DNA from: Patescibacteria group bacterium
GTDB taxonomy: Bacteria; Patescibacteriota; Minisyncoccia; Minisyncoccales; JAHCRE01
DNA: 49,596 bases
Assembly: GCA_020148055.1 (NCBI GenBank)
Contig: JAHCRF010000004.1
Coordinates: 1-49,596 of the forward strand
Direction of reading: 5' to 3'
A program made the translations under genes and the position numbers. The notes beneath the pieces are model-generated. The model worked only from the letters and a program-made list of their open reading frames with translations, did not search any database and had not been told where the DNA came from. Of this stretch, positions 34,171 to 43,480 are shown one piece after another; position 1 is the stretch's first letter, and each line of letters opens with the position of its first letter.

Positions 34171-34656
34171 TTGATTGATAAATTAATGGAAAAAAATTTA
34201 AAAAGATCTAAAAAAGTCGTTATTGGGGGAACTTTTGATATATTACACGATGGACATAAAGCTCTATTGAGGAGAGCTTTTGGATTAGGCGAGGTAGCTA
34301 TTGGCTTAACTTCCGATATTATGGCTAAAGAAATCAAAAAGAGAAAAATCGAAGATTTTGAACAAAGAAAAAAAGAGTTAGAAGATTTTATCACCAAAGA
34401 ATTTAAAACTAAGCCAGAAATCGTAAAAATTGAGGATAAATTCGGCTTTACTTTAGCAAAAGATTTCGATTATATTGTTGTTTCTCCGGAAACCTATGAG
34501 ACAGCCCAACTTATCAATGTTGAGCGCCAAAAAAGAAAGAGAAAGCCAATAAACATTGTTAAAATAAAGTTTGTTTTGGCTGAAGATGAAAAACCGATTT
34601 CAGCTAAGAGAATATCAAGAGGAGAAATAGATAGAAAAGGAAGGCTGTTAAGATAG
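34171..34656 (+). CDS. Archaeal/eukaryotic-type phosphopantetheine adenylyltransferase-like nucleotidyltransferase (start may be ATG at 34186)
   Basis: VVIGGTFDILHDGHKALLRRAF; VSPET. Confidence 0.82.
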   Translation: MIDKLMEKNLKRSKKVVIGGTFDILHDGHKALLRRAFGLGEVAIGLTSDIMAKEIKKRKIEDFEQRKKELEDFITKEFKTKPEIVKIEDKFGFTLAKDFDYIVVSPETYETAQLINVERQKRKRKPINIVKIKFVLAEDEKPISAKRISRGEIDRKGRLLR

Positions 34657-34757
34657 CTATTTAAAAATTTCTTATTTCACCAATTTTGGGAGGGGTTTAG
34701 AGCCTTCTTTTATTTAGAATAAAAAGGGTATAATGAAAATATCCTAAAAAGAAATTT

Positions 34758-36005
34758 ATGAAATTTATAGCCGATTTTCATATCCATAGCAAATACTCTC
34801 GGGCAACCAGTAGAAACACAGATTTAGAAAATTTAGATAAATGGGCAAAGATTAAAGGAATTAAAGTCTTGGGCACAGGAGATTTTACTCATCCCGAGTG
34901 GTTTAAAAATTTAAAAGAGAAACTAACACCTGCTGAACCAGGTTTATACAAATTAAGAGGTAGCGATTCCGAGATCCGTTTTATTTTAACTAGTGAAATT
35001 AGTTGTATTTACTCCAAAGGTGGTAGAGTTCGAAAAATTCATATTGTTGTTCTTGCTCCCTCTCTAGAAATCGTTGAAAAGATTAATGTTCATTTGAGCT
35101 GGATTGGAAATCTAAAAGCTGACGGAAGACCAATTTTGGGATTAGATGCTAAAGAGTTAGTAAAAATTATTTTGGGAATTTCCAAGGATTGCTTAATTGT
35201 TCCCGCCCATATCTGGACTCCCTGGTTCAGTCTCTTCGGTTCAAAATCTGGTTTTGATTCTATTGAAGAATGCTTTGAAGATCATTCAAAATATATTTTT
35301 GCATTAGAAACCGGACTATCTTCAGATCCGCCGATGAACTGGAGACTATCTGCTCTGGACAGAATTACTTTGATAAGTAATTCAGATGCACATAGCCCTC
35401 AAAAAATAGGCCGGGAGGCTAATGTTTTTGATACAGAATTAAGTTACCCGGCAATCATTGAAGCGATAAAGTCAAAAAATCCTCAAAAACTTCTTTATAC
35501 TATTGAATTTTTCCCTCAGGAAGGTAAATATCATCATGATGGTCACCGGGATTGTGAAATTAATTTATCTCCCCAAGAATCAAAAAAATACAACAACATT
35601 TGTCCTGTTTGTGGAAGACCTCTAACTATTGGAGTTTTAAATAGAGTAGGAAAGTTAGCTGATAGGCCAGAGGGTTTCAAACCAGAAAAAGTAATTCCAT
35701 TTAAAAGTTTAGTTCCTTTGAATGAAATAATCGCTGAGAGTTTAGGAGTGAACACTGGGACAAAACAAGGAGAGATAGAGTATAAAAATCTAATAAAAAA
35801 TTTCGGTAATGAATTGAAAATTTTACTCGAAGTTCCTCGAAAAGATCTGGAAGCAGCTACCTTGCCAGAAATCGCTGAAGGAGTTATAAGGGTTAGAGAA
35901 GGAAAGGTTTATATTACACCAGGTTTTGATGGAGTTTTCGGAAAAATAAGAATTTTCTCTCGGGGAGAACAAAGGGTCTTGTCAAAACAAGGAACGCTTT
36001 TCTAA
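34758..36005 (+). CDS. PHP-domain endonuclease Q (TIGR00375) family
   Basis: DFHIHSKYSRATSRN, NSDAHSPQKIGREANVF, CPVCGRPLTIGVLNRV. Confidence 0.87.
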   Translation: MKFIADFHIHSKYSRATSRNTDLENLDKWAKIKGIKVLGTGDFTHPEWFKNLKEKLTPAEPGLYKLRGSDSEIRFILTSEISCIYSKGGRVRKIHIVVLAPSLEIVEKINVHLSWIGNLKADGRPILGLDAKELVKIILGISKDCLIVPAHIWTPWFSLFGSKSGFDSIEECFEDHSKYIFALETGLSSDPPMNWRLSALDRITLISNSDAHSPQKIGREANVFDTELSYPAIIEAIKSKNPQKLLYTIEFFPQEGKYHHDGHRDCEINLSPQESKKYNNICPVCGRPLTIGVLNRVGKLADRPEGFKPEKVIPFKSLVPLNEIIAESLGVNTGTKQGEIEYKNLIKNFGNELKILLEVPRKDLEAATLPEIAEGVIRVREGKVYITPGFDGVFGKIRIFSRGEQRVLSKQGTLF

Positions 36006-36012
36006 ACTAAAT

Positions 36013-36939
36013 ATGACTATTGGTATTCCTAAAGCTTTATTTTACTGGAAAGAGCCTTTTTCAACCGGAGCTCACATAGGTCATTTTTGGGAGATTTTTT
36101 TTGAAAGTTTAGGAGTAGAGGTTATTTTATCTCCAGAAACTAATAAAGAGATTGTTGAAAGGGGAGTAAAGGTATCTGATCCTGAATTCTGCTTTGCGAC
36201 AAAAGTATTTTTAGGTCATATTTTATGGTTGGAAGGAAAAGTAGATTACATTTTTGTTCCAAGACTAAAAACAAATGAAGAAAAACTTGAATATTGTCCT
36301 AAATTTTTTGGCTTGCCAGATTTAGCAAAGATTCTGGTCAAAACTCCAATTTTAACTGAAACTTTTGATATGAGAGAGGGAAAAATTGAGACAAGTCTTG
36401 AAAAATTAGGAAAAAAGTTAGACAAAAACGCAATAAAAATAGAAAAGGCAATAAATAATGCTTTTTTAAAAGAAAAAGGGTCAAAAAAGAAACAAGAACA
36501 AGATTTTCTCAAAAAGATAAAATCTGACAAACAAAGGATCGTTTTAATCTCTCACCCCTACAATTTATATGACGATTATGTTAATGTCGGGATAAAAAAG
36601 AAATTAGAGAAATTAGGTGCTGAGGTAATTTTCATAGATGAAGTCCCAGTTAAGAGACAAGAGACAAGAGCCAGAAGCCAGAAATTAGATTATCCGGAAT
36701 TTCATTGGGAATTTGGTAAAGAGATAATGGAAAAAATTGAAGAGATTTTAAAGTATACCTTTTCTGGCGCTATCGAGATTTCCTCTTTTCTATGTGGTTG
36801 CGATGCGGTATTAAAAGAATTTGTAGAAAAAGCATTTAAAGGAAATAAAATCCCATTTTTATATTTAATAATTGATGAAAACACTGCCGACGCTGGTCTT
36901 CAAACAAGATTAGAAGCATTTATGGATACCATACAATAA
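36013..36939 (+). CDS. 2-hydroxyacyl-CoA dehydratase/DUF2229-like protein (COG3580 type)
   Basis: IGIPKALFYW...; conserved Cys in DPEFCFATKVFLGH and SSFLCGCDAVLKEF. Confidence 0.82.
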   Translation: MTIGIPKALFYWKEPFSTGAHIGHFWEIFFESLGVEVILSPETNKEIVERGVKVSDPEFCFATKVFLGHILWLEGKVDYIFVPRLKTNEEKLEYCPKFFGLPDLAKILVKTPILTETFDMREGKIETSLEKLGKKLDKNAIKIEKAINNAFLKEKGSKKKQEQDFLKKIKSDKQRIVLISHPYNLYDDYVNVGIKKKLEKLGAEVIFIDEVPVKRQETRARSQKLDYPEFHWEFGKEIMEKIEEILKYTFSGAIEISSFLCGCDAVLKEFVEKAFKGNKIPFLYLIIDENTADAGLQTRLEAFMDTIQ

Positions 36940-36970
36940 AATTCTAAATTCTAAATTCTAAATAATATTT

Positions 36971-38050
36971 ATGAAAATAACTTTTCCTTATTGGGGGAAT
37001 TACACAATTGCTTTTAAAGCCCTATTCAAAAAATTAGGCTTGTCTATCGTTCCTCCAGAAAAAACTAATCCAAGAGCAATTGAAAATGGAGCTAAAATTT
37101 CTCCTGAAATGTATTGTCTCCCATTAAAAATAAATATTGGGAATTATTTATCAGCTATAAAAAGAGGGGCTGATACTATTTTTATGGTAACCAGCCTTGG
37201 GGGTTCCTGCCGCTTGAGATATTACGGGGCAATCCAAGAAAAGGTTTTATCAGACGCAGGTTACGATGTTAACTTTATTGTCTTTGATCAGACCCCAAAA
37301 GATATTTACAAAAAAATCAAAGAAGTTTCCGGAGCTTCTTTTTGGCAGATAATAAAGGCTGCTTGGTTTTTCTATGAGAAACTAAGATTAATTGAAAAAT
37401 TAGAAAAGAAGGCAAATTATCTCAGGCCAAGAGAAAGAATAAAAGGAGAAACTGATAAAATTCTAATGCAGGCCTTTTTAAATCTCGACAAGATAAATAC
37501 AAAAAAAGAATTGGCTGAATTTAAAGAGGGGATTAGCCAAAAAATCTCAGAAATTAAAATCGATAAAAATAAAGATGTCCCAAAAGTAGGCCTGATAGGA
37601 GAAATATTTACAGTATCTGATGGGGCAGTAAATTTTGGGATTGAGGAAAAATTAGGAAGAGAAGGGGTTGAAGTTCATCGAGAAATGGACATCACCTATC
37701 ATTTAAAAAAGAGGGTTTTCCCTTGGAAAGACTGGTGGATTCAAAAAAAGATAAATCATTATTTAGGTTCCACTGTAGGAGGACACGGCCGTGATGCAAT
37801 TTACGAAATGTTAGAATATGTTAAAAAGGATTTTGACGGGGTAATTCAATTACTACCCTTCGGCTGCATGCCGGAGACAACTGTTCGACCAATTTTGCAG
37901 AAAATTCATTTAAAAAGCGGCATTCCTTTTTTATCCTTATCTCTGGATGAACAAGTGGCTGAAGCGGGAATTAATACTAGAATTGAAGCTTTTGTTGATG
38001 TAGTAAAAAATTATTATCAAAAAAAATATGAAAAATTATCTGGGCATTGA
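36971..38050 (+). CDS. 2-hydroxyacyl-CoA dehydratase-like protein (COG3581 type)
   Basis: FPYWGNYTIAFKALFKKLG, YCLPLKINIGN, GSCRLRYYG, LLPFGCMPE. Confidence 0.82.
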   Translation: MKITFPYWGNYTIAFKALFKKLGLSIVPPEKTNPRAIENGAKISPEMYCLPLKINIGNYLSAIKRGADTIFMVTSLGGSCRLRYYGAIQEKVLSDAGYDVNFIVFDQTPKDIYKKIKEVSGASFWQIIKAAWFFYEKLRLIEKLEKKANYLRPRERIKGETDKILMQAFLNLDKINTKKELAEFKEGISQKISEIKIDKNKDVPKVGLIGEIFTVSDGAVNFGIEEKLGREGVEVHREMDITYHLKKRVFPWKDWWIQKKINHYLGSTVGGHGRDAIYEMLEYVKKDFDGVIQLLPFGCMPETTVRPILQKIHLKSGIPFLSLSLDEQVAEAGINTRIEAFVDVVKNYYQKKYEKLSGH

Positions 38051-38981
38051 TGTAGGGTCACTCACTTGTAAATTTGTCTTAATCAATGAAAAAAATGAAA
38101 TAACTTTCTCCAGCTATTTTCGTACTGAAGGAAATCCAATTCAATCTGTTCAGAAAGGATTGAGAGAACTAAAGAGCCAAATTTCTAAAAATACTGAGAT
38201 TATGGGGGTAGGAACAACTGGATCGGCCAGATATTTATCTGGAGTAATCACTGGAGCAGATTTAATAAAAAATGAAATCACAGCCCATGCTAAAGGGACT
38301 ACTTTCTTTATTCCCGATGTTAGAACAATAATAGAGATTGGAGGTCAAGATTCAAAAATCATAATCTTAGAAAATGGAGTAGCAGTCGATTTTGCCATGA
38401 ACTTATTGTGTGCAGCCGGAACAGGTTCCTTCCTTGATGCTCAGGCTTTTAGAATGGATATTCCAATAGAGAGATTCGGGGAGCTTGCCTTAAAATCAGA
38501 AAACCCAACAACGATTAGTAGTCGTTGTACAATTTTTGCTGAGTCGGACATGATTCATAAACAACAAGTTGGTCACAAGACTGAAGATATTGTAGCTGGC
38601 TTGTGTGAAGGCCTTGCTCGAAATTTCCTATCAAATGTTGCCAAAGGAAAAGATATAAAACCACCAATTGTTTTTCTGGGCGGAGTCTCTGAAAATGTAG
38701 GAATGAGGAAAGCATTTAAAGGTGCCTTAAATCAAAAAATTATTGTTCCACAATACAACACCGTAATGGGAGCATTTGGAGTAGCTCTTTTAGTTAAAAA
38801 ATTGGGTCTTCCAAAAAGTAAATTTTTTGGTTTTGAAATCTCTGATAAAGATATTAGATGTACTTCTTTTATATGTAAGGGTTGTCCGAATCAGTGTGAG
38901 GTGATTGAAGCCAGAATTGATGGAAAGGTAATTGCTCGCTGGGGAGACCGCTGCGGAAAATGGTCAAACCTCAATCCTTAA
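38028..38981 (+). CDS. CoA-substrate-specific enzyme activase (BadF/HgdC family)
   Basis: GIDVGSLTCKFVLI, EIGGQDSKII, CAAGTGSFLDAQA, SSRCTIFAESDMI, Cys-rich C-terminus. Confidence 0.92.
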   Translation: MKNYLGIDVGSLTCKFVLINEKNEITFSSYFRTEGNPIQSVQKGLRELKSQISKNTEIMGVGTTGSARYLSGVITGADLIKNEITAHAKGTTFFIPDVRTIIEIGGQDSKIIILENGVAVDFAMNLLCAAGTGSFLDAQAFRMDIPIERFGELALKSENPTTISSRCTIFAESDMIHKQQVGHKTEDIVAGLCEGLARNFLSNVAKGKDIKPPIVFLGGVSENVGMRKAFKGALNQKIIVPQYNTVMGAFGVALLVKKLGLPKSKFFGFEISDKDIRCTSFICKGCPNQCEVIEARIDGKVIARWGDRCGKWSNLNP

Positions 38982-38999
38982 TAATTTTTAAAAATAAGA

Positions 39000-39533
39000 A
39001 TGATAAGTTTCTTAGATATGTCTCTTTTAAAAATAATTAAAGAAAGAAGAAGCATTAGAAAATTTCAGCCAAAACCTATTCCAGAAGAAATTATTAATAA
39101 ATTAATTGAAGCTTTAATTTGGGCTCCTTCTGCTGGAAATTTACAGTCAAGGAAGTTTTATTTTGTTTTTGATGACGAGATAAAAGAAAAATTAGCTGTT
39201 GCAGCTTTTGGTCAAAGCTCTATTGCTCAAGCTCCTTTGGTTGTTATTGGTTGTGCAGATGATAAAATTAGCCAGCGATACGGAGAAAAAGGAAGAAAAC
39301 TTCATTCAATCTGTGATGTCTCAGCTTCTATCCAAAATATGATGCTTCTTATCCATGAACAAGGTCTTGGCAGCGTCTGGATCGGTGGCTTTGACAAAAG
39401 AGAGATAGTTAAAATTTTAAATTTACCAGAAAATTTACATCCTATCGCCATTGTTCCTGTTGGCTATCCGGCCGAGAAACCTTTGGCTCCACCAAGAGTT
39501 TCAAAAGACGAAGGAATTAAATTTTTAAAATGA
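39000..39533 (+). CDS. Nitroreductase family protein
   Basis: ERRSIRKFQPKPIPEE, WAPSAGNLQSRKF, GLGSVWIGGF. Confidence 0.94.
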   Translation: MISFLDMSLLKIIKERRSIRKFQPKPIPEEIINKLIEALIWAPSAGNLQSRKFYFVFDDEIKEKLAVAAFGQSSIAQAPLVVIGCADDKISQRYGEKGRKLHSICDVSASIQNMMLLIHEQGLGSVWIGGFDKREIVKILNLPENLHPIAIVPVGYPAEKPLAPPRVSKDEGIKFLK

Positions 39534-39892
39534 TAGAAGAATATCATTTTGGTTCAATCACAATTAATGGCAATACCTATAATTATGATGTTGAGGTTCG
39601 CTGGACAGATGAAGTTTTAAAGTGGTGGCGAAAAGAAAGCCATGTTATTGATGTTGAAGATATCCAGCGGGCAATAGAACAAAATCCTGAAGTAATCATT
39701 ATTGGAACGGGTGAATCAGGATTAGCAAAGGTTACTGAAGAGACTAAAAATTTTATAAAAGAAAAGGGGATTGAATTAATTATTGATAAAACCGAAGAGG
39801 CAGTAAAAACTTTTAATATAATTAAGGAAGGATCGATTGAGGAGGAGGGAAAACAGAAAAAAGTAATTGGCCTTTTTCATTTAACTTGTTAA
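39530..39892 (+). CDS. Mth938-like (DUF498) domain protein
   Basis: FGSITINGNTYNYDVEV, EVIIIGTGESG. Confidence 0.82.
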   Translation: MIEEYHFGSITINGNTYNYDVEVRWTDEVLKWWRKESHVIDVEDIQRAIEQNPEVIIIGTGESGLAKVTEETKNFIKEKGIELIIDKTEEAVKTFNIIKEGSIEEEGKQKKVIGLFHLTC

Positions 39893-39914
39893 ATTGTGAA
39901 TTTAGAAAGGAGAA

Positions 39915-39950
39915 CAGCCCACCCCCTCTGGGGTGGGCTTGATAATTTTT
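39915..39950 (+). terminator. Intrinsic terminator
   Basis: AGCCCACCCC-CTCT-GGGGTGGGCT followed by a T-rich tract. Confidence 0.8.
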
Positions 39951-39996
39951 CTTTGGCCATTTATAATTTAATAATTAATAATTAATTTTTAAAAAT

Positions 39997-41412
39997 ATGA
40001 AAAAACAACTTTTTTATTTTTTAATAATTTCTTTAATTTTATTAATTCCTGGTTTCATTTTGGCTGATGGTGGAATGATAATCTGGCCTCCCGAAATTCA
40101 TTTAGATCAGTCAGCTCAAAATGCAATTGTCGCCTGGAACGGAGAAGAGGAAATAATAATTCTCTCTAATGATGTAGAAAGTGATGCCGAAGCTATTGTT
40201 CTAAGAATTATCCCTCTACCTTCCAATCCTTCTGAAGTTAAAGAAGGAAGTTTTGATTCTTTTGAGAAATTAGTGGAGATAATGAATGAGAAAACAGAAG
40301 AAATGAGAAATCAATGGATGGCAGCGGGTAAAGATTTAGAAAAAGCACCAGCTGCTGGAGTAGAAATTACCTTTCATGAGAAAATCGGAGCTCATGATAT
40401 AACCATAGTTAAAGTAAATGACTTGGATTGCTTTTTAGATTGGATTAAAGATTTTGCAACTGAAAAAGGACTGGAAGTAAAGGAGATTTCTTCAGAATTC
40501 AAAGAAGGAGTTAAAAATTATTTAAAAAGGGATATAAAATATTTTGTTTTCGATGTAATTGATACTAAAGAAGGAAAAGAAAGCATAAACCCCTTGATTT
40601 ATCGGTTCGATTCTGATTCTCTGTATTATCCCCTAAAAATGACCGCTATTTCTGAAATAGGTTCTAGTCTCGGAAGAATTAATATGTTTTTGATTGCAAA
40701 AGAATTTGTTGGAGAAGACTTCAGATATTTATATCCAGTTGAGCTTACCAAAGAAGAATTAAAAGAAGTAAGCGAAGAGATAGCTTCTTTATTTGAATCA
40801 AATGTAAAAGCAGTAAAATTTGATTATTCTGGAAGATTAACTGAATTTAATAAAGACTTCATTTTACTCCCTGTCGATTTATGGACAAGGAATCTAAATT
40901 TAGGAAATTCAGGAAAGGATGTAAAAACTCTCCAAAAAGTACTTATTAATACGGAATTATGGGAATCAGAAGTTGAAGCTACCGGTTTCTTCGGACCAAT
41001 TACTCAGGAAGCTTTGATAAAATTTCAAGAGGAAAATGATTATTATATTTTAAGACCCTTAGGATTAGAAAATGGAACCGGATATTTTGGCGAAAAAACT
41101 AGAGAATTTTTCGAAAAGCTTTCAGTAAAAACAGAGGAAGAAATAATTGTAAAATGGACCCGTAATCTATTTTCAGGAACAGAAGGTGATGATGTAAAAG
41201 CTCTCCAAGAGTTATTAATCCAAGAAGGAGTATGGGAGAGACCAGATATTGAAGCCACAGGATATTTTGGGCCAATTACTAAAGAAGCAGTAATTAAATT
41301 TCAAGAAAAATATTCTGAAGAAATTCTCGAGCCTCTTGAATTGGAAAAAGGAACCGGTTTTGTTGGTCCCTCTACCAGAGCTTATTTGGAAAAATTCAGT
41401 GAGTCCTTCTAA
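39997..41412 (+). CDS. Secreted DUF2330-like protein with two C-terminal peptidoglycan-binding-type repeats
   Basis: Signal peptide; DGGMIIWPPEIHLDQSAQNAIVAWNGEEEIIILS; two WTRNL...DVK.LQ..L...ATG.FGPIT.EA..KFQ repeats. Confidence 0.8.
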   Translation: MKKQLFYFLIISLILLIPGFILADGGMIIWPPEIHLDQSAQNAIVAWNGEEEIIILSNDVESDAEAIVLRIIPLPSNPSEVKEGSFDSFEKLVEIMNEKTEEMRNQWMAAGKDLEKAPAAGVEITFHEKIGAHDITIVKVNDLDCFLDWIKDFATEKGLEVKEISSEFKEGVKNYLKRDIKYFVFDVIDTKEGKESINPLIYRFDSDSLYYPLKMTAISEIGSSLGRINMFLIAKEFVGEDFRYLYPVELTKEELKEVSEEIASLFESNVKAVKFDYSGRLTEFNKDFILLPVDLWTRNLNLGNSGKDVKTLQKVLINTELWESEVEATGFFGPITQEALIKFQEENDYYILRPLGLENGTGYFGEKTREFFEKLSVKTEEEIIVKWTRNLFSGTEGDDVKALQELLIQEGVWERPDIEATGYFGPITKEAVIKFQEKYSEEILEPLELEKGTGFVGPSTRAYLEKFSESF

Positions 41413-41450
41413 AAAATTGAGAGAAGGTTCTCAATATCAATATACTTTAC

Positions 41451-41478
41451 AAAAAGTCCGACTTAAAGCGGGCTTTTT
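41451..41478 (+). terminator. Intrinsic terminator fused to an extended -10 promoter (TGTTATAAT 41478-41486)
   Basis: AAAAAGTCCG-N8-CGGGCTTTTT. Confidence 0.75.
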
Positions 41479-41492
41479 GTTATAATAGAATA

Positions 41493-42395
41493 ATGCTTCC
41501 TAGCTATTTAAATCTTCCAAAAAAAGAATTGAAATCAAGAATTGAAAAACTTTTTAAGATTTTAGAAAATTGTGAAATCTGTCCAAGAAAATGCCATGTG
41601 AACAGGTTAAAAAGAAAAGAAGGATTTTGTAAATTAGGTTTCCTGCCAATGATTTCAGCTTCCCATCCCCATTTTGGCGAAGAATCAGTTTTGGTCGGAG
41701 AACATGGTTCTGGAACTATCTTCTTTACTTCCTGTAATTTAGCCTGTGTTTATTGCCAAAATTATGAGATCTCTCAATTAAGAATAGGAAAAGAAATTTC
41801 CTTTGAAAAATTGGCTGAAATAATGATTAGTCTTCAAAATAGAGGTTGCCACAATATTAATTTAGTTACTCCTAGTCCCCAGGTTCCTCAAATTATGAGG
41901 GCTCTCTTGATTGCCATAGATCAGGGTTTAAAATTACCTTTAGTTTACAATACCAGTGCCTATGACTCAGTTGAAACCCTAAAATTACTTGATGGAATTA
42001 TTGATATCTATATGCCTGATACCAAATACAGTGATGATAACATTTCCTTAAGATATTCTAATGCCCCAAATTATTTTAAAATTATGAAATCAGCTATTAA
42101 AGAAATGCACAGACAGGTCGAAGATTTAATTATCGATAAAGAAGGTATAGCTACTCGGGGTTTGCTAATCAGACATTTGGTTTTACCCAATAATTTAGCT
42201 GGTTCTGAAAAAATTTTTGAATTTTTGGCAAAAGAAATTGGACCTGATACTTTTTTGAATATTATGAATCAATATCATCCTCATTTTAAGGCTTTTGAAT
42301 TCCCTGAACTTTCTCGGAGAATCACAACTGAAGAACATCGGAAAACAATCAAATTAGCTAAAAAAGTCGGTCTAAAACGGCTTCATCGAGAATAG
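41493..42395 (+). CDS. Radical SAM protein, PflX/COG1313 type
   Basis: CEICPRKC, TSCNLACVYCQNYEIS. Confidence 0.9.
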   Translation: MLPSYLNLPKKELKSRIEKLFKILENCEICPRKCHVNRLKRKEGFCKLGFLPMISASHPHFGEESVLVGEHGSGTIFFTSCNLACVYCQNYEISQLRIGKEISFEKLAEIMISLQNRGCHNINLVTPSPQVPQIMRALLIAIDQGLKLPLVYNTSAYDSVETLKLLDGIIDIYMPDTKYSDDNISLRYSNAPNYFKIMKSAIKEMHRQVEDLIIDKEGIATRGLLIRHLVLPNNLAGSEKIFEFLAKEIGPDTFLNIMNQYHPHFKAFEFPELSRRITTEEHRKTIKLAKKVGLKRLHRE

Positions 42396-42401
42396 TTTAA
42401 A

Positions 42402-43433
42402 ATGATAAACCTAAAGACTAAAAACCTATTTTCTCTTTTTTTATTAGTAGGATTATTATTTTTAGTAATTTTATTTTCTATTTATGTTTATATTATTAAC
42501 AAAGAAATCAGTTCTCTTTACCTAACAGCAATTATTGGCAGGCCTTTGATTCAGAAAGAAGAAACTTCATTACCAAAACCAATAACTCTAATGTTTGTCG
42601 GAGACATCATGCTTAATCGAGGAGTAGAATTGATGGTTCAAAAATATGGTAATAGTGATTGGAAATGGCCATTCTCGAAAATTGAAGGTTATTTGCAACA
42701 AGCTGATATTTTATTTGGAAATTCAGAAGGACCAATTTCTGATAAGGGAATAAAGGTTGGTAGTATCTATTCATTCCGAGCAAATCCAAAAGCCATCGAA
42801 GGTTTGACCTATGCCGGTTTTGACATTCTCTCAGTTGCCAATAACCATATCTTTGATTATGGCCGAGAAGCAATGGAAGATAATTTTTTGAGATTAAAAG
42901 GAGCCGGGATAGATTATGTTGGCGGTGGATTTAATGAAATCGAAGCTCGTTCTCCTATAATAAAAGAAATCAACGGCACAAAAATCGCTTTTTTAGCCTA
43001 CACTAATTTGGGTTCAGAATATTGGTCAGCTAAAGAAAATCAATCAGGAATCGCCTGGTTAGATGATAAAATTGTAAGGGATATCAAAATGACAAAAGAA
43101 AAAGCCGATATAGTAATAGTTTCAATGCATTTTGGTGAAGAATACCAGTCGCAAGCAAGTTCAGAGCAGAAATATTTTGCCCACCTTGCTATTGATTCTG
43201 GAGCCCATTTAGTAGTAGGTCATCATTCCCATGTTGTCCAAAAAGTTGAAAGATATAAAGACGGTCTCATTGCTTATTCCCTCGGAAATTTTATTTTTGA
43301 CCAAGGATTTTCTGAAAAAACCATGGAAGGACTTTTATTAAAAGTGATCATCAAAGATAATAAAATAAAAGAACTAATCCCAATTGAAATCAAGATTAAC
43401 AAATTCTTCCAGCCAGAGATTACAAATGAATGA
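42402..43433 (+). CDS. CapA family (poly-gamma-glutamate synthesis-type) protein
   Basis: N-terminal TM; FVGDIMLNRGVE, SVANNHIFDYG, GHHSHVVQ. Confidence 0.92.
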   Translation: MINLKTKNLFSLFLLVGLLFLVILFSIYVYIINKEISSLYLTAIIGRPLIQKEETSLPKPITLMFVGDIMLNRGVELMVQKYGNSDWKWPFSKIEGYLQQADILFGNSEGPISDKGIKVGSIYSFRANPKAIEGLTYAGFDILSVANNHIFDYGREAMEDNFLRLKGAGIDYVGGGFNEIEARSPIIKEINGTKIAFLAYTNLGSEYWSAKENQSGIAWLDDKIVRDIKMTKEKADIVIVSMHFGEEYQSQASSEQKYFAHLAIDSGAHLVVGHHSHVVQKVERYKDGLIAYSLGNFIFDQGFSEKTMEGLLLKVIIKDNKIKELIPIEIKINKFFQPEITNE

Positions 43434-43480
43434 TCTCTAATAGCCAAATGCTTTCTACTTTTCGGTTTTTAAAGTAAGAA

